Shown here in pieces: positions 30,505 to 41,671 of a stretch of DNA of 64,000 bases. The stretch spans positions 124,001-188,000 of the forward strand of contig NZ_JAFVMH010000005.1 of NCBI RefSeq assembly GCF_017377735.1, written 5' to 3'. Under the pieces are notes generated by a model that saw only the letters and a list, made by a program, of their open reading frames with translations, did no database searches and was not told the origin of the DNA. Origin of the DNA: Acetobacter garciniae. Lineage in GTDB: Bacteria; Pseudomonadota; Alphaproteobacteria; Acetobacterales; Acetobacteraceae. The first letter of the stretch is position 1. Every line of letters begins with the position of its first letter. Made by a program: the position numbers and the translations under genes.

Positions 30505-31068
30505 TCAGCGCTCCTCCGCGCGGCGGCGGCCGATGTGAAAAGCCGAGACAAGGCCCGCCAGCAGCAGGAACGACACCAGTTCCACCATCAGCACATAGGG
30601 GCCGAACAGGCTCAGCCCGACATCGTGCACGCCCAGGCGAAACAGGGGGGGCGCCGGGGGGAGGGGTGTCTCGGTGGCGGGCCCGGCGAATGGCGGGGGC
30701 AGCGGAGCCAGCAGGGATGGCAGGGCGTAGAGCAGTTCAGCGCATAAAAGGGCCGCAAGCAGGGCAGGACCCAGCCAGGCACGCGGGCGCATCCATTCGC
30801 TTTCCCGCGCGCTGTCGGCCTGGCCCAGATTGAGCATCATCACCACGAAAACGAACAGCACCATGATCGCCCCCGCATAGATGATCACTTCCAGGGCCGC
30901 GGCGAAGGGGGCCCCCAGCAGCGCCAGCACCACGGCCAGGGCAAGCAGCGTCACCACCAGGTAAAGCACCGCATGCACCACCACCTTGCGTGTGATGACC
31001 ATCATGGCCCCCACAAGCGTGGTTGCGGCACAAAGAAGGCCCAGGGCGTGCGGGATCGGGGCGTGCAT
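30505..31068 (-). CDS. nuoJ: NADH-quinone oxidoreductase subunit J
   Basis: A 187-residue subunit with five predicted membrane helices. The conserved LEVIIYAGAIMVLFVFVVMMLNL (helix 3, with the pi-bulge region) and the last helix MVELVSFLLLAGLVSAFHIGRR are clear. A proline-rich linker (about residues 120-140) joins helices 4 and 5. It begins 2 bp after nuoI. Confidence 0.95.
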   Translation of the reverse strand: MHAPIPHALGLLCAATTLVGAMMVITRKVVVHAVLYLVVTLLALAVVLALLGAPFAAALEVIIYAGAIMVLFVFVVMMLNLGQADSARESEWMRPRAWLGPALLAALLCAELLYALPSLLAPLPPPFAGPATETPLPPAPPLFRLGVHDVGLSLFGPYVLMVELVSFLLLAGLVSAFHIGRRRAEER

Positions 31069-31070
31069 GG

Positions 31071-31583
31071 CTAGGGCAGCAGCGAATGCAGGTCGACCGG
31101 CGGGCGTTCGCGTTCGGACGCGCCACGATCCTTGCCGGGAATGGGAATACCCGTGACATGGTAGAAGCTGTAATCGGGATATTTGCCGACACCGCTTATC
31201 AGCAGGTCTTCCTTTTCATAAACCAGGTTGGGCCGGGCGTATTCGCTCATCTCGAAATCGGGGGTGAGCTGTATGGCGTAGGTGGGGCATGCTTCCTCGC
31301 AGAACCCGCAGAAGATGCAGCGGGAGAAATTGATGCGGAAATATTGCGGATACCACCGCCCGTCCGCTTCGGTTTTCTGCAGGCTTATGCAGTCCACGGG
31401 GCAGGCCACCGCGCACAGGTTGCATGCCACGCAGCGTTCCGCCCCGTCAGGATCGCGCGAGAGAATGATCCGCCCCCGATAGCGCGGGGGCAGGTAGGGC
31501 TGTTGTTCGGGGTACTGCACGGTCGCACGCCGGTGAAAGCTGTGCAGGAACGTCAGGAACACGGTGCGCAAGGTATCGAGCAT
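31071..31583 (-). CDS. nuoI: NADH-quinone oxidoreductase subunit I (two [4Fe-4S])
   Basis: A 170-residue ferredoxin-like subunit that carries clusters N6a and N6b between NuoG and NuoB. Both motifs are intact: [15 protein letters not shown] and [15 protein letters not shown]. The N-terminal [21 protein letters not shown] is typical. nuoH ends 28 bp before it. Confidence 0.97.
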   Translation of the reverse strand: MLDTLRTVFLTFLHSFHRRATVQYPEQQPYLPPRYRGRIILSRDPDGAERCVACNLCAVACPVDCISLQKTEADGRWYPQYFRINFSRCIFCGFCEEACPTYAIQLTPDFEMSEYARPNLVYEKEDLLISGVGKYPDYSFYHVTGIPIPGKDRGASERERPPVDLHSLLP

Positions 31584-31611
31584 GGGACAACATGCCTTTG
31601 CATGGGGCGCG

Positions 31612-32568
31612 CTAGGGCGTGGCGCGCAGCATCAGGACGGTCGCGGTAGCCATGACATTGAGCAGCGAAAGCGGGAGCAGGACCTTCCAGCCCAGCGCCA
31701 TCAACTGGTCGTAACGCAGCCGGGGCAGGGCTGCGCGCAACAGGATGAAAAATACCACCACCACCCCTGTCTTGAGTGCGAACCACAATGCAGGTGCCAG
31801 CCACGGCCCGCGCCAGCCGCCCAGGTACAGCGTGGCGATGAGGGCCGAGATAAGGACGATCCCCGCATATTCGGCAATGAAGAACATGCCGAACTTCATG
31901 CCGGAATATTCGGTATGAAAGCCCGCCCCCAGTTCGTTCTCCCCTTCGGGCAGGTCGAAGGGCAGGCGGTGCGTCTCCGCCAGCCCCGCCAGAAGGAACA
32001 CGCAAAACCCCAGACCCTGCGGGACGATGAACCACAGCCCCGCCTGGGCACTGACAATGGTCCGCAGGTTGAAAGACCCTGCCAACATGACAACGCCCAG
32101 CAGGGAAAGCCCCATGAAGACTTCGTAGCTGATCATCTGGGCGGCGGCACGCATGCCGCCCAGCAACGCGTATTTGCTGTTGGACGCCCAGCCCGCCAGC
32201 ACGACCGCGTAGACCCCAAGCCCCATCATGCCCAGAATGAACAACAGCCCGACATTAAGGTTCCCCGCGATCCATAGCGTATCGGTCAGCGGAATGACCC
32301 CAAAGGACAGCAGCACCGTCATCATGCCGATAACGGGGGCAAGGATGAAGACAGAGCGGTCGGCAAAGGGGGGAATCCAGTCCTGCTTGAACAGGATCTT
32401 GGTGCCGTCGGCCACCGGCTGGAACAGCCCGCCCGGGCCCACGCGATTAGGTCCGTGGCGGTCCTGCCACAGGCCCAGCAGCCGCCGTTCCACCCATGTC
32501 AGCACGGTGGCAAGGCCAAGCAGGGCAAAGGGGCCAAGCACGACAAGGGCGAGGGAGGCGCGCGTCAT
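31612..32568 (-). CDS. nuoH: NADH-quinone oxidoreductase subunit H
   Basis: A 318-residue subunit with eight membrane helices that forms part of the quinone site with NuoB and NuoD. Conserved segments include [47 protein letters not shown] and [18 protein letters not shown]. The start at 32566-32568 overlaps the nuoG stop as ATGA. Confidence 0.97.
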   Translation of the reverse strand: MTRASLALVVLGPFALLGLATVLTWVERRLLGLWQDRHGPNRVGPGGLFQPVADGTKILFKQDWIPPFADRSVFILAPVIGMMTVLLSFGVIPLTDTLWIAGNLNVGLLFILGMMGLGVYAVVLAGWASNSKYALLGGMRAAAQMISYEVFMGLSLLGVVMLAGSFNLRTIVSAQAGLWFIVPQGLGFCVFLLAGLAETHRLPFDLPEGENELGAGFHTEYSGMKFGMFFIAEYAGIVLISALIATLYLGGWRGPWLAPALWFALKTGVVVVFFILLRAALPRLRYDQLMALGWKVLLPLSLLNVMATATVLMLRATP

Positions 32569-35330
32569 GACGGTTCGCCCGTGCCATGGGGCCCCTCCAG
32601 CCGGGCGCGGACGGGAAAGCGAAAGGCGCGCATCACCCGGTGGGTGGGGCACAGCACCACGCCTTCGGGCAGGCCCGCCAACGGCGATACCGGCAGGCTG
32701 TGCGGCCTGTCATCCAGGTGCAGTATGGCTCTATCGAACGCGGCCATGCGTGGTGCTGCGCGCAGCATTGGGGGTGCTGCACGGGCCGCTACGGGGGGCG
32801 AGAGCATGCTCAGCTCCTCGCTGCCGAACAGGCATGGCTGGGGCAGGACCAGCACCGTATGATCGGCGGCAGGTGTAAAGGGGGGCGGAATGTCGGTGCT
32901 GTAGGGGTAGGCGCGTGCCTCGCCATCGTCCGAGGGGGGGAACAGGCGCACGCCCGCCGCACCACCACGCAGCCTGCCGCCGATTTCCTGCTGGAACCGG
33001 TTGAGTGCCTGCACCGAATTCCACGACGGCACCTGATAGCCGGGAACAAGGGGGGCTGGCATGTCGGGCCCGTAGGCCCCCTCCATCGAACTGCTGAAAG
33101 GCGTGTCCGGGCTTGCGGGCGGTGGCCGGTCATGCACGCTGATATGCGAACGGATGACGGTGCGCCCGCTCGCACGGTAGGTCTGGCTGCGCAGTTTCTG
33201 CCCGTTCATGCGGTAATCGGCCCCCGGGGCCGCGCTGGCAGCCCCGGCCAGCGCGGGAAAGGCCAGGGCCAGATCCGCCAGCACATCGTCCAGATCCTGC
33301 CAGTCGGTCAGGTGCCACGCGGTATGGGGCAGGTCAGCCGGGCTGGTTGCATTATGCTCGGCACCGCTTTCCATGCTGCGGGCCAGGGCCTGCACCCAGC
33401 GCCAGCTTTCCTGAATGGGGGCTGCGGGGAAAACTACCTGGAAAAAACGTTGTGCCCTGCCTTCAAGGTTGACCAGCGTGCCGCTGCATTCGCTGAAGGT
33501 CGTGGCGGGCAGCACAAGGTCGGCCTGGCGGCACAACGGTGTTGCGGTATGGTCTATCACCACGATATTGGGCACCAGCGCCACAAGTTCCGCCACGTCC
33601 GAGGGGGGCAGGCGGCGGGTGATGTCGTTCTCCACAATCACCAATGTGGTCAACTCTCCCGCGCGGGCCATCTCCAGCATGGCTTCCAGCGACACGCCGC
33701 CCAGCATGGCCAGCCCCATACTGTTGCATTCGGGCACGATCAGCGACAGGCCGGGCCGGGGCACCCTGCGGGCCAAGGCCGCGGCAATGCTGGCGGCGGC
33801 CTGCATGAGGGCGGGCGCGCCATACTGCATGCCCGAGACGACAAGGGGAGCCTGTGCCGCCATAAGGGCTGTGGCGACACGCTGGGCCAGCGCCGCGTCT
33901 GCCTCTGTCAGATCCGCGACCGCGGGTGCTGCGGGGTCGATCAGGTGCGCGATGGCAAAGCCAAGCCGTGCGATATCGTCGGGCACGGCCCGCACGCTTT
34001 GTGCCGCGACCGTGTCCAGATCGGTGGGGGCGGGGGTGATGACAAACAGGCCCGAGGGGCTTTGCGCCCCCAATGTGCGCACAGCACCGTCCATCCAGCG
34101 GGGAACCCTGGCCGCATCCGCATCATGGAACGACGCCTGACGCACGGACTGGCGCAGGGACAGGCCAAGGCGGGGCGCTGTGGCGCAGACATCCTCACCC
34201 AGCACCAGCACGGCATCGGCGCTTTCCATGTCGTGCAGGGTGGGAAGGGCGCCAGGGTGCTTTGCCAGCAGGGTATGGGCCAGTTGCACGCAGTCCTGTT
34301 CGAGCTGCGTCTGCCCGGTTGAAAAACGGGCCTCCCCCACCAGGGCGCGCAGGCTGAAACAGCTTTCCAGTGCCGCGCGGGGGGAGGCAATGCCGCCAAC
34401 CGTGCCCTGGGCCGCCATGCGCGTGAAATGTTCGAGTGCTTCCGTCAGGGGAAGTGCGACCTGCTGCCCGGCCATGAGGCACAGGGGCGTGCGGATACGG
34501 GTTGGCGCATTGACGAACCCATGCCCGAACCGCCCCCGGTCGCACAATACGTAGCGGTTGATATCCGCATGATAGCGGTTGAGAACCCGGCGCAGGGTTT
34601 CCTCCCGCGCGTTGACGATGGTGTTGCAGCCCACCGCGCAATGCACACATACCGAAGGTGCTCCGCGCATGTCCCATTTGCGGCTGTAGGTGGCCGAAAA
34701 AGGCTTGTCGGTAAACACGCCGGTGGGGCAGATTTCCGCCAGGTTGCCGCTGAAGGCGTTTTGCAGCACGCCGTCTTCCGCCCGGCCGAAATAGACATGA
34801 TCATGGGATGCAAAGGCTGCCAGGTCGTCACCCCCCGCATAGTCGCGGTAGAACCGCACGCAGCGATAACAGGCAATGCAGCGGTTCATCTCATGCTTGA
34901 CGAACGGGCCAAGGTCCTGGTTGCGGTGGGTGCGCTTGGTAAAGCGGTAGCGGCGCAGGTTATGGCCGGACATGACGGTCATGTCCTGCAGGTGGCATTC
35001 CCCCCCTTCCTCGCAGACCGGGCAGTCATGCGGGTGGTTGACCATCAGCCACTCGATCACGCCTGCACGAAAATCCCGTGCCTCGGCATCGTCGATCGAG
35101 ATCAGGGCGTTATCGCTCACCGGTGTCATGCAGGCCATCACGATACGCCCGGCCTTGTCGTCGGGCCCGCTGAACTGCCTGATGGCGCATTGGCGGCAGG
35201 CCCCCACGGCCCCCAGTTCGGGATGCCAGCAGAAATAGGGCAGGTTTTCCCCCGCTTCCAGGCAGGCTTGCAACAGGTTGATGCCGGTGCGGGTGGGGCA
35301 GTCCCTGCCATCTATGCGAATGCTGGTCAT
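32565..35330 (-). CDS. nuoG: NADH-quinone oxidoreductase subunit G
   Basis: A 921-residue iron-sulfur subunit of the peripheral arm. In order it shows the [2Fe-2S] ligands ([16 protein letters not shown] plus MAC), the His-Cys3 motif of N5 ([12 protein letters not shown]), the N4 motif (CIACYRC... CPTG), and a fourth set CVHCAVGC...C that matches the off-pathway N7 cluster of E. coli-type enzymes. A molybdopterin-oxidoreductase-like domain fills the rest. The start [14 protein letters not shown] at 35328-35330 lies 28 bp after nuoF. Confidence 0.95.
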   Translation of the reverse strand: MTSIRIDGRDCPTRTGINLLQACLEAGENLPYFCWHPELGAVGACRQCAIRQFSGPDDKAGRIVMACMTPVSDNALISIDDAEARDFRAGVIEWLMVNHPHDCPVCEEGGECHLQDMTVMSGHNLRRYRFTKRTHRNQDLGPFVKHEMNRCIACYRCVRFYRDYAGGDDLAAFASHDHVYFGRAEDGVLQNAFSGNLAEICPTGVFTDKPFSATYSRKWDMRGAPSVCVHCAVGCNTIVNAREETLRRVLNRYHADINRYVLCDRGRFGHGFVNAPTRIRTPLCLMAGQQVALPLTEALEHFTRMAAQGTVGGIASPRAALESCFSLRALVGEARFSTGQTQLEQDCVQLAHTLLAKHPGALPTLHDMESADAVLVLGEDVCATAPRLGLSLRQSVRQASFHDADAARVPRWMDGAVRTLGAQSPSGLFVITPAPTDLDTVAAQSVRAVPDDIARLGFAIAHLIDPAAPAVADLTEADAALAQRVATALMAAQAPLVVSGMQYGAPALMQAAASIAAALARRVPRPGLSLIVPECNSMGLAMLGGVSLEAMLEMARAGELTTLVIVENDITRRLPPSDVAELVALVPNIVVIDHTATPLCRQADLVLPATTFSECSGTLVNLEGRAQRFFQVVFPAAPIQESWRWVQALARSMESGAEHNATSPADLPHTAWHLTDWQDLDDVLADLALAFPALAGAASAAPGADYRMNGQKLRSQTYRASGRTVIRSHISVHDRPPPASPDTPFSSSMEGAYGPDMPAPLVPGYQVPSWNSVQALNRFQQEIGGRLRGGAAGVRLFPPSDDGEARAYPYSTDIPPPFTPAADHTVLVLPQPCLFGSEELSMLSPPVAARAAPPMLRAAPRMAAFDRAILHLDDRPHSLPVSPLAGLPEGVVLCPTHRVMRAFRFPVRARLEGPHGTGEPS

Positions 35331-35358
35331 GATCCGGGCCTCCCCCCTGTGGCTGCGG

Positions 35359-36654
35359 TCAGGCGGCGTGCCGCTGGGGGCAGCGGCACTGGGCGATATG
35401 GTCGGCAAAATCGTCGGCAAACAGTTTCAGCCCGCTGGCCAGTGGCGCCATCGCACCGGGCGCATGGGCGCAGAAGGTCCGGCCCGGCGCACCCAGCATG
35501 CGGGCATGGCGGCCAAGCTGGTCCATGTCCTCCTGCGTGCCCGTGCCCTCCTCGATCGCGTCGAGCAGGCGTTCCACCCAGGGCAGCCCGTCGCGGCAGG
35601 GAGTGCACCAGCCACAGGATTCCTGGGCGAAGAAATGTTCCAGATTGCGGATCATGCCGATGGGGCAGGTCTGGTCGTCCAGCACAATGGCCATGCCGGT
35701 GCCAAGGCGGCTGCCCGCCTTTTCCACCGACGCGTAATCCATGGCGACATCCAGCGCCGATGCGTCGAGAAAGGCGGTGGACGCCCCACCCGGCAGCAGG
35801 GCGCGCAGCCTGTAGCCCGGCCGCATGCCGCCGGCATGCTCCTCTATAATCTGGCGCAGCGGGGTGCCCATGGGCAGTTCCCACGCACCGGGCCGGGCCA
35901 CCCGCCCGCTTGCCCCGTAGATCTTGGTGCCACCGTCATCCCCCAGGCCGAGGGCTGCGAACCACTCCGCCCCGTTGGCGATGATAGGGGGCAGGTTGCA
36001 CAGTGTTTCGACATTGTTCACCACGCTGGGCGCCCCCCACAACCCGCCGGTCTGCGGGAAAGGCGGCTTGCTGCGCGGGGTTGCGCGCCGTCCTTCCAGG
36101 GTGGTGAGCAGGGCGGTTTCTTCCCCGCAGATGTAACGCCCGGCACTGGAATGGACGTGGATATCGAAGCTGAAGGCAGAGCCCAGAATATTGGGCCCCA
36201 GCCAGCCAAGCTGCCGGGCCTGCCCAATGGCATGTTCCAGGCGCTGGCAGGCCAGATGGTATTCCCCGCGCAGGAAAATAATGCCGTGCCCCGCCTGCAC
36301 GGCATAGGCGGCCAGGATCATGCCTTCGACAAGCTGAAGGGGGTTGCCCTCCATCAGCCAGCGGTCCTTGAAGGTGCCGGGTTCCATTTCATCGGCATTG
36401 GCAATCAGGTATTTGCGCCGCTCGGATGCCGGTTCTTTCGGCACAAAGCTCCATTTCTGCCCGGTGCCGAAGCCGGCACCACCCCGCCCGCGCAGTTTCG
36501 AGCGGGTCACGATATCCGTGACATCGGCAGGGCTCAGCGTGCCCAGCGCCTTGCGGGTGGCCTGCCAGCCGCCGCCGCGTTCATACGCCGTACAGTCCGG
36601 CGGACCGGTGACGGGGTCTATCATGGCGGTCAGGGGGCGTTGGGCGGCGGACAT
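35359..36654 (-). CDS. nuoF: NADH-quinone oxidoreductase subunit F (NADH/FMN)
   Basis: A 431-residue subunit that binds NADH, FMN and cluster N3 at the entry of complex I. SKLRGRGGAGFGTGQKW is the FMN/NADH site, ANADEMEPGTFKDR the conserved acidic segment, and ESCGWCTPCRDG with a later Cys gives the [4Fe-4S] ligands. The start [11 protein letters not shown] at 36652-36654 shares one base with the nuoE stop (TGATG). Confidence 0.96.
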   Translation of the reverse strand: MSAAQRPLTAMIDPVTGPPDCTAYERGGGWQATRKALGTLSPADVTDIVTRSKLRGRGGAGFGTGQKWSFVPKEPASERRKYLIANADEMEPGTFKDRWLMEGNPLQLVEGMILAAYAVQAGHGIIFLRGEYHLACQRLEHAIGQARQLGWLGPNILGSAFSFDIHVHSSAGRYICGEETALLTTLEGRRATPRSKPPFPQTGGLWGAPSVVNNVETLCNLPPIIANGAEWFAALGLGDDGGTKIYGASGRVARPGAWELPMGTPLRQIIEEHAGGMRPGYRLRALLPGGASTAFLDASALDVAMDYASVEKAGSRLGTGMAIVLDDQTCPIGMIRNLEHFFAQESCGWCTPCRDGLPWVERLLDAIEEGTGTQEDMDQLGRHARMLGAPGRTFCAHAPGAMAPLASGLKLFADDFADHIAQCRCPQRHAA

Positions 36655-37145
36655 CACGGCTGCTCCTTCAGGCCCGGGATCAGCCGGTCCAGGGCGGGGA
36701 TATCCACATCGCCATGCAGCGTGTCGTCCACCAGCATGGCGGGCGCGTGGTCGCAATGGCCGATGCAGACCGTGGGCAGCAGTGTGATGGCGTTATCGGC
36801 CGTGGTTTCCCCCTGGCGGATGGCCAGAACGCGGCCCAGATGCGCGCATAAAGGGTCGCGCCCCATGATCCAGCACGAAACGCTGTCGCACAGTAAAATG
36901 ACATGCCGCCCCACGGGTTTGCGGAACAGCAGGTTGAAATAGGTGGCAATGCCGTCCAGGTCGTCCATCGACATGCCCAGCAGTTCCGCGACCGCGCGCA
37001 GATGCGGGGTGCTGATCCACCCGAAATGCCGCTGCACCGCCTTGAGCGCGGCAATGCTGGCCCCGCGCGGGTAAGGCTCCGCCGCCGCCAGGGCGCGGAT
37101 TTCCGCCTCAAGGGCTGCGGGCAGGGTTTCTTCAGCGGTCGACAT
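36654..37145 (-). CDS. nuoE: NADH-quinone oxidoreductase subunit E ([2Fe-2S])
   Basis: A 163-residue thioredoxin-like subunit holding the [2Fe-2S] cluster N1a. The ligands follow Cys-x4-Cys (CDSVSC) and Cys-x3-Cys (CIGHC). The preceding helical part ([19 protein letters not shown]) is typical. It overlaps the nuoCD 3' end by 14 bp. Confidence 0.95.
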   Translation of the reverse strand: MSTAEETLPAALEAEIRALAAAEPYPRGASIAALKAVQRHFGWISTPHLRAVAELLGMSMDDLDGIATYFNLLFRKPVGRHVILLCDSVSCWIMGRDPLCAHLGRVLAIRQGETTADNAITLLPTVCIGHCDHAPAMLVDDTLHGDVDIPALDRLIPGLKEQP

Positions 37146-38901
37146 CGGCCATCACGAAATCGATGCTGCCCAGGATCGCGATCAGATCCGCGATCATGAT
37201 GCCGGGGCAGAGTTGCGGGATCATCTGCAAATGCGCAAAGGACGGCGTGCGGATGCGTGTGCGGTAGGAGGTCGTGCCCCCATCGCTGATGAGGCTGTAG
37301 GCGTTCACGCCTTTCGTTGCCTCGATACAGCAGCGGGCTTCCCCCGGCGGGATGACCGGCCCCCAGCTGACACTGAGGAAATGGTGGATCAGCGTTTCGA
37401 TGTCGTGCATCGTGCGCGCCTTGGGGGGCGGGGTTGTCAGCGGATGGTCGGCCTTGACGGGGCCTGCGGGCATGTTGTCCACGCATTGGCGGATAATGCG
37501 CAGGCTCTGGCGTATTTCCGCGACATGAACGGCCACGCGGTCGTAACAGTCCCCGCATTCCCCGGTGGGAATGTCGAAATCAAGCTGGTCGTACCCGCCA
37601 TAGGGGGCATGCCTGCGGTAATCCCACGCCAGCCCGGTGGCGCGCAGGCCCGGGCCGGTGACACCCCATTCCACCGCGTCCGATGTGGTATAGGCCCCGA
37701 CCCCTTTTGTCCGGGCGCGAAAAATGGGGTTGCGCATGACCATGGCATCGTATTCATCCAGCCGGGCGGGCAGATCGTCGATGAAGGCGCGCACCAGCCT
37801 GTCCCAGCCATTGGGCAGGTCCATGGCCACCCCGCCAATGCGGAACCAGGCCGGGTGCATGCGAAAGCCGCAGATCGCCTCGATCAGGCTGAACACGCGT
37901 TCGCGGTCGGTAAACATGTAGAACACGGGGGAAAGCTGCCCCACATCCTGCGCCATGGTCCCATAGAAGACGAGATGGCTGGCAATGCGGAACAGTTCCG
38001 CCAGCATGATGCGGATCATCTGCGCGCGTGGCGGCACGGTAATGCCCGCCAGCGTTTCGACCGCCATCACGTAGGGAAAGTTGTTCATGACCCCGCCCAG
38101 GTAATCCACCCGGTCGGTATAGGGGATGTAGGTATGCCAGGACTGGCGCTCCCCCATTTTTTCCGCCCCACGGTGGTGGAAGCCGATATCGGGCACGGCA
38201 TCGACGATCCGTTCCCCTTCCAGTTGCAGCACGATACGAAAAACACCATGCACGCTCGGATGATTTGGCCCGAGATTGAGGAACAGGAAGTCGCTGTGTT
38301 CGCTGTGCCGCTTCATGCCCCATACCGACGGGTCGAAGCGCATGGCCTCCTGCTCTGCCTGTTCATGGTCTTCGGTCAGGCTGTAGGGGGGCATTTCGGT
38401 GGCGCGGGCGTGGTGGTCGCGCCGCAGGGGGTGGCCGGTCCAGGTGGGGGGGGTCAGGATCCGGCGCAGGAAGGGGTGCCTGTCGAAGCGGATGCCGAAC
38501 AGGTCCCAGACCTCGCGCTCGTACCAGTTGGCGTTGGGCCACAGGTCGCAGATGCTGGGAAGTGCCGGGTCATGGGCGGGAAGGGCGACCTTGATACGCA
38601 CCTCATCCTCGCGCCGGCTGAGCGAGAGCAGATGATACACAACGGTAAATGCCCCCTCCGGCTGCCCGTCGCGGTGGGTGCGTTCGCGCTCATCTATCGC
38701 GGTCAGGTCGAACAGCATGAGCAACGACCCGGCCCGCGCCTTCAGGCTGGCAAGGACAGGGCGCAGGCTGGCGGGGGAAATCCACAGGCAGGCCACATCA
38801 TCGGCCGTGACCTGTGTGGCCAGCAGGCCGCCGGGGGGCAGGGGGGCTGCTATCGTATCGGCAAGGGTGGGTGGGGGTTCGGGCACCAGGGCAAGGGGCA
38901 T
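37132..38901 (-). CDS. nuoCD: NADH-quinone oxidoreductase fused subunit C/D
   Basis: A 589-residue fusion of NuoC (about residues 1-190, with [24 protein letters not shown]) and NuoD (about 210-589, with [30 protein letters not shown] and a [12 protein letters not shown] end). NuoD lines the quinone pocket. The fusion is seen in E. coli-like complex I, whereas most alphaproteobacteria keep two genes. The start [15 protein letters not shown] at 38899-38901 lies four bases after nuoB. Confidence 0.96.
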   Translation of the reverse strand: MPLALVPEPPPTLADTIAAPLPPGGLLATQVTADDVACLWISPASLRPVLASLKARAGSLLMLFDLTAIDERERTHRDGQPEGAFTVVYHLLSLSRREDEVRIKVALPAHDPALPSICDLWPNANWYEREVWDLFGIRFDRHPFLRRILTPPTWTGHPLRRDHHARATEMPPYSLTEDHEQAEQEAMRFDPSVWGMKRHSEHSDFLFLNLGPNHPSVHGVFRIVLQLEGERIVDAVPDIGFHHRGAEKMGERQSWHTYIPYTDRVDYLGGVMNNFPYVMAVETLAGITVPPRAQMIRIMLAELFRIASHLVFYGTMAQDVGQLSPVFYMFTDRERVFSLIEAICGFRMHPAWFRIGGVAMDLPNGWDRLVRAFIDDLPARLDEYDAMVMRNPIFRARTKGVGAYTTSDAVEWGVTGPGLRATGLAWDYRRHAPYGGYDQLDFDIPTGECGDCYDRVAVHVAEIRQSLRIIRQCVDNMPAGPVKADHPLTTPPPKARTMHDIETLIHHFLSVSWGPVIPPGEARCCIEATKGVNAYSLISDGGTTSYRTRIRTPSFAHLQMIPQLCPGIMIADLIAILGSIDFVMADVDR

Positions 38902-38905
38902 GGCA

Positions 38906-39541
38906 TCAGACCCCGTCGGGGGAGCGCAGGTCGTGTACGCTCCGGCGCTGGGCGCGCTTTTCATCGCGCAGGCTGGGGGGTGTTACGGGCACCACGCCCT
39001 GCGGGCCCATCATCCAGCTTAACGGCCGCCTGCACGCGCCAATGGATTTTTGCAGCAGCATCAGCCCTTCAAGCAGGGCTTCCGGCCGGGGAGGGCATCC
39101 GGGCACATACACATCCACGGGCAGGAAGCTGTCCACGCCCTGCACCACGCTGTAAATGTCATACATTCCACCGGAATTGGCGCATGATCCCATGGAAATC
39201 ACCCATCGGGGTTCGAGCATCTGATCGTAAAGATGCTGGATAACCGGGGCCATTTTGACAAAGACCGTGCCCGAGATCACGATCAGGTCCGCCTCACGCG
39301 GGGTGGCGCGCAGCACTTCGGAGCCAAAGCGCGCAATATCGAACCGGCTTGTAAAGGCGGTGGCCATTTCCACATAGCAGCAGGACAGGCCGAAATTCAG
39401 CGGCCACAGGGAATTCTTCTGCCCCCAGGCCACAAAATCCTGCAACCGGCCCATGACCAGGTTGCGCCGGATGGTGTCGGTAAAGCTCCCTGCGTCAGGC
39501 TGGGTCGTGTCCTGGGTGGGGGTGGAAAGGGACCAGGTCAT
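38906..39541 (-). CDS. nuoB: NADH-quinone oxidoreductase subunit B
   Basis: A 211-residue subunit that holds cluster N2, which hands electrons to quinone. The tandem cysteines of [21 protein letters not shown] and [14 protein letters not shown] are all present. The start at 39539-39541 overlaps the nuoA stop (ATGA); a longer upstream frame reads into nuoA. The C-terminal tail after about residue 185 is charged and not conserved. Confidence 0.96.
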   Translation of the reverse strand: MTWSLSTPTQDTTQPDAGSFTDTIRRNLVMGRLQDFVAWGQKNSLWPLNFGLSCCYVEMATAFTSRFDIARFGSEVLRATPREADLIVISGTVFVKMAPVIQHLYDQMLEPRWVISMGSCANSGGMYDIYSVVQGVDSFLPVDVYVPGCPPRPEALLEGLMLLQKSIGACRRPLSWMMGPQGVVPVTPPSLRDEKRAQRRSVHDLRSPDGV

Positions 39542-39963
39542 GTCGCATGCCCCCCTGTCCTGTCCGCGGGCTGATGAACCGGCGGCCGCGGCCCCCAGTC
39601 CAGCGCCCCAACCCGCCACAGATAGACCAGCGAGAGAGCCAGAAACAGAATAAAGACCATGGCTGCGCAGTAACCAACCCAGCCGGATTCCGTAACGACT
39701 GTGCCCCAGGTGAATAAAATTGCCGTTTCAACATCGAATACGACAAAAAAAAGCGCCACCAGATAATATTGGACAGGCAGGCGCACATGCGCGGACCCGG
39801 TCGGCACCATGCCCGATTCAAAGGGCATGGACAGCGCACGCCCCATGGCCGCCCCCCGTCGCCGCGTGCCGGTTATGGCCGACAGGCCCAGCATGCAGGC
39901 CAGAAGCCCGCCAAGGATAAGCGCGTATAAAAGCAGCGGATAAAGGCCAGGCATGTTTTCCAT
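39538..39963 (-). CDS. nuoA: NADH-quinone oxidoreductase subunit A
   Basis: A 141-residue subunit with three membrane helices and the conserved [35 protein letters not shown] segment between helices 1 and 2. It is the first gene of the nuo operon; the promoter should lie in 39964-40170, where I see no sure -35/-10 pair. Confidence 0.96.
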   Translation of the reverse strand: MENMPGLYPLLLYALILGGLLACMLGLSAITGTRRRGAAMGRALSMPFESGMVPTGSAHVRLPVQYYLVALFFVVFDVETAILFTWGTVVTESGWVGYCAAMVFILFLALSLVYLWRVGALDWGPRPPVHQPADRTGGHAT

Positions 39964-40167
39964 GGCAGGAACTTCCGTTTCTGTTCGTTTTATTATGAAC
40001 GGAGACGTTATTTTCAGTATAGGCTGTCCTTCTGGACAGAAACTGCCCTGGCTCCCGCCTGAACAGGGACGGCTGGCACATTGCCCCAGCCGATGCTAAA
40101 GCACTGCACGACACTCTGCTTCCTATACGCCGCGCGCAGGCAGAAGTTCCGGTTGGCGGAGATTTTG

Positions 40168-40217
40168 AAAAGGGCCGGGGTGTGGTCCTTCACTTTGCGG
40201 GCCAATAAAACCCGGCC
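40168..40217 (-). terminator. possible rho-independent terminator after the hydroxyacid dehydrogenase gene
   Basis: On the minus strand GGCCGGG (40211-40217) pairs with CCCGGCC (about 40173-40179) across a 31-base loop, followed by CTTTT. The stem is strong but the loop is large. It would separate lldD from the nuo promoter. Confidence 0.4.
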
Positions 40218-40219
40218 GC

Positions 40220-41374
40220 TCAGCCCTGGCGACGAAAGCGTATATGCGCGCGGGTGATTTCGCGACAGGAGCGCGCACCCAGCATGGCCATGTCCCGGTC
40301 GATTTCCGCTTTCAGGAGCCCGATCGCGTGGGATACGCCAGCCTCCCCCCCAAGGGCCGCGGCATAATTGAACGGACGGCCCACAAAGACAAAGGCAGCG
40401 CCCAGGGCTAAGGCCTTGAGAATATGGCTGCCCCGGCGAAAGCCGCTGTCGATCATGACCGGCAGCGTGGTGGCGGCAACGATATCGGGCAGGATGCGAA
40501 GGGGTGCGATAGCGCCATCCAACTGGCGCCCCCCGTGGTTGGAGACGATGATCGCATCCACCCCGTTATCCTGCGCAAGACGCGCGTCACTGGGGTGGAG
40601 GATCCCCTTGATAATGAGCGGGCCTTTCCAAATCTGGCGGATATGGCGGATATGCGCCCAGTTGAAGTGGTCGCGGGCCGTAAAGTCGCGCAATACGTGC
40701 GAGGACAGGATGGGTGCGCCGCGTTCGGCAAACGAATTCTCGAAATGGGGCATGCCATGGTGCAACAGGGTGCGGCCAAAAGTACCAGCCAGCCAGCGCG
40801 GGTGGCTGATCCCGTCCATGGCCAGGCGCAGGCTGGGCCGCAGGGGGGTGGAAAAGCCCGTGCGTATATTGTTCTCACGATTGGCCGCCACCGGAATATC
40901 GACGGTCACAACAAGTTCGTGGAATCCCGCCTTGCGCGCGCGGTCCAATAGCGCGTCGATCCGTGCGGTCTCCCCCGGCAGGTAGGCCTGGAACCACGTT
41001 CCGGGTGCTGCGGCTATCACCTCTTCCATGGGGATGAGGGATGATCCGCTCAACACCATGGGGATCTCGGCTTTGCGCGCCGCCACGGCCTGCACGATAT
41101 CGCCCCGATAGGCCGAAAGGGCTGAAAGCCCCATGGGGGCGATACCGAACGGTGCGGCATAGGTCCTGCCCAGCAGCGTTGTCTGCTGGGTTCTGGCGGA
41201 AACATCCATCAGGACCTGGGGGATCAGGTCCAGGTCGGAAAACGCATCCTCATTCGCGGTGGAGGACAGATTGTCTTCAGCCGCCCCCGCAACATAGCCA
41301 AAAACGGGGCGGGGCAGTTTCTTGCGCGCCGCGCGCTCAAAGTCCTTCAGGGCGAGAAACGAGGCAAGTTTCAT
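40220..41374 (-). CDS. lldD: FMN-dependent alpha-hydroxyacid dehydrogenase (L-lactate dehydrogenase type)
   Basis: A 384-residue FMN enzyme of the (S)-2-hydroxyacid oxidase family: TIM barrel with Lys256, the base His280 and Arg283 in VSNHGGRQLDG, and GTWFQAYL. Such enzymes oxidise L-lactate, glycolate or mandelate to the keto acid; membrane-associated forms pass electrons to quinone, oxidases to O2. L-lactate dehydrogenase is the most likely role in an acetic acid bacterium, but the substrate is not proven and the symbol is provisional. It stands alone between nuoA and dedA. Confidence 0.8.
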   Translation of the reverse strand: MKLASFLALKDFERAARKKLPRPVFGYVAGAAEDNLSSTANEDAFSDLDLIPQVLMDVSARTQQTTLLGRTYAAPFGIAPMGLSALSAYRGDIVQAVAARKAEIPMVLSGSSLIPMEEVIAAAPGTWFQAYLPGETARIDALLDRARKAGFHELVVTVDIPVAANRENNIRTGFSTPLRPSLRLAMDGISHPRWLAGTFGRTLLHHGMPHFENSFAERGAPILSSHVLRDFTARDHFNWAHIRHIRQIWKGPLIIKGILHPSDARLAQDNGVDAIIVSNHGGRQLDGAIAPLRILPDIVAATTLPVMIDSGFRRGSHILKALALGAAFVFVGRPFNYAAALGGEAGVSHAIGLLKAEIDRDMAMLGARSCREITRAHIRFRRQG

Positions 41375-41671
41375 GGTCCGCTCACCTTCAAGGCGTCACC
41401 AAAAAACAGATGACCCGCCCCACACGATCAGAATAGCTCCTTCGTAGGGCCTTGCCCGGACGTTGTCAGAACATATTTTGTTGAGAAGGATAATCGGGGT
41501 AACGCCCGACGCGCTTCAGGCCATAAGCCTGCCCGCAACCGGGAGCCTGTGTGTTTCTATGGCCGGGGCCGTGCCATGCTGTAACGGCAGGGCATAGCCC
41601 GGTCGGCATGGGCTGTCAGGCGGGGCAGAACCCGCTCACTCCATATGGACCGGCCGTTTGAATGCCGGCTT

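Noticed and set aside
32586-36942. Long plus-strand frames of 578 and 554 codons
   Set aside because: Antisense to nuoG, nuoF and nuoE; no recognisable motifs, low-complexity Gly/Arg/His composition.
37213-39243. A 676-codon open frame on the plus strand
   Set aside because: It runs opposite nuoCD and nuoB, which show full family motifs on the minus strand. High GC with G/C at third positions leaves the opposite strand open.
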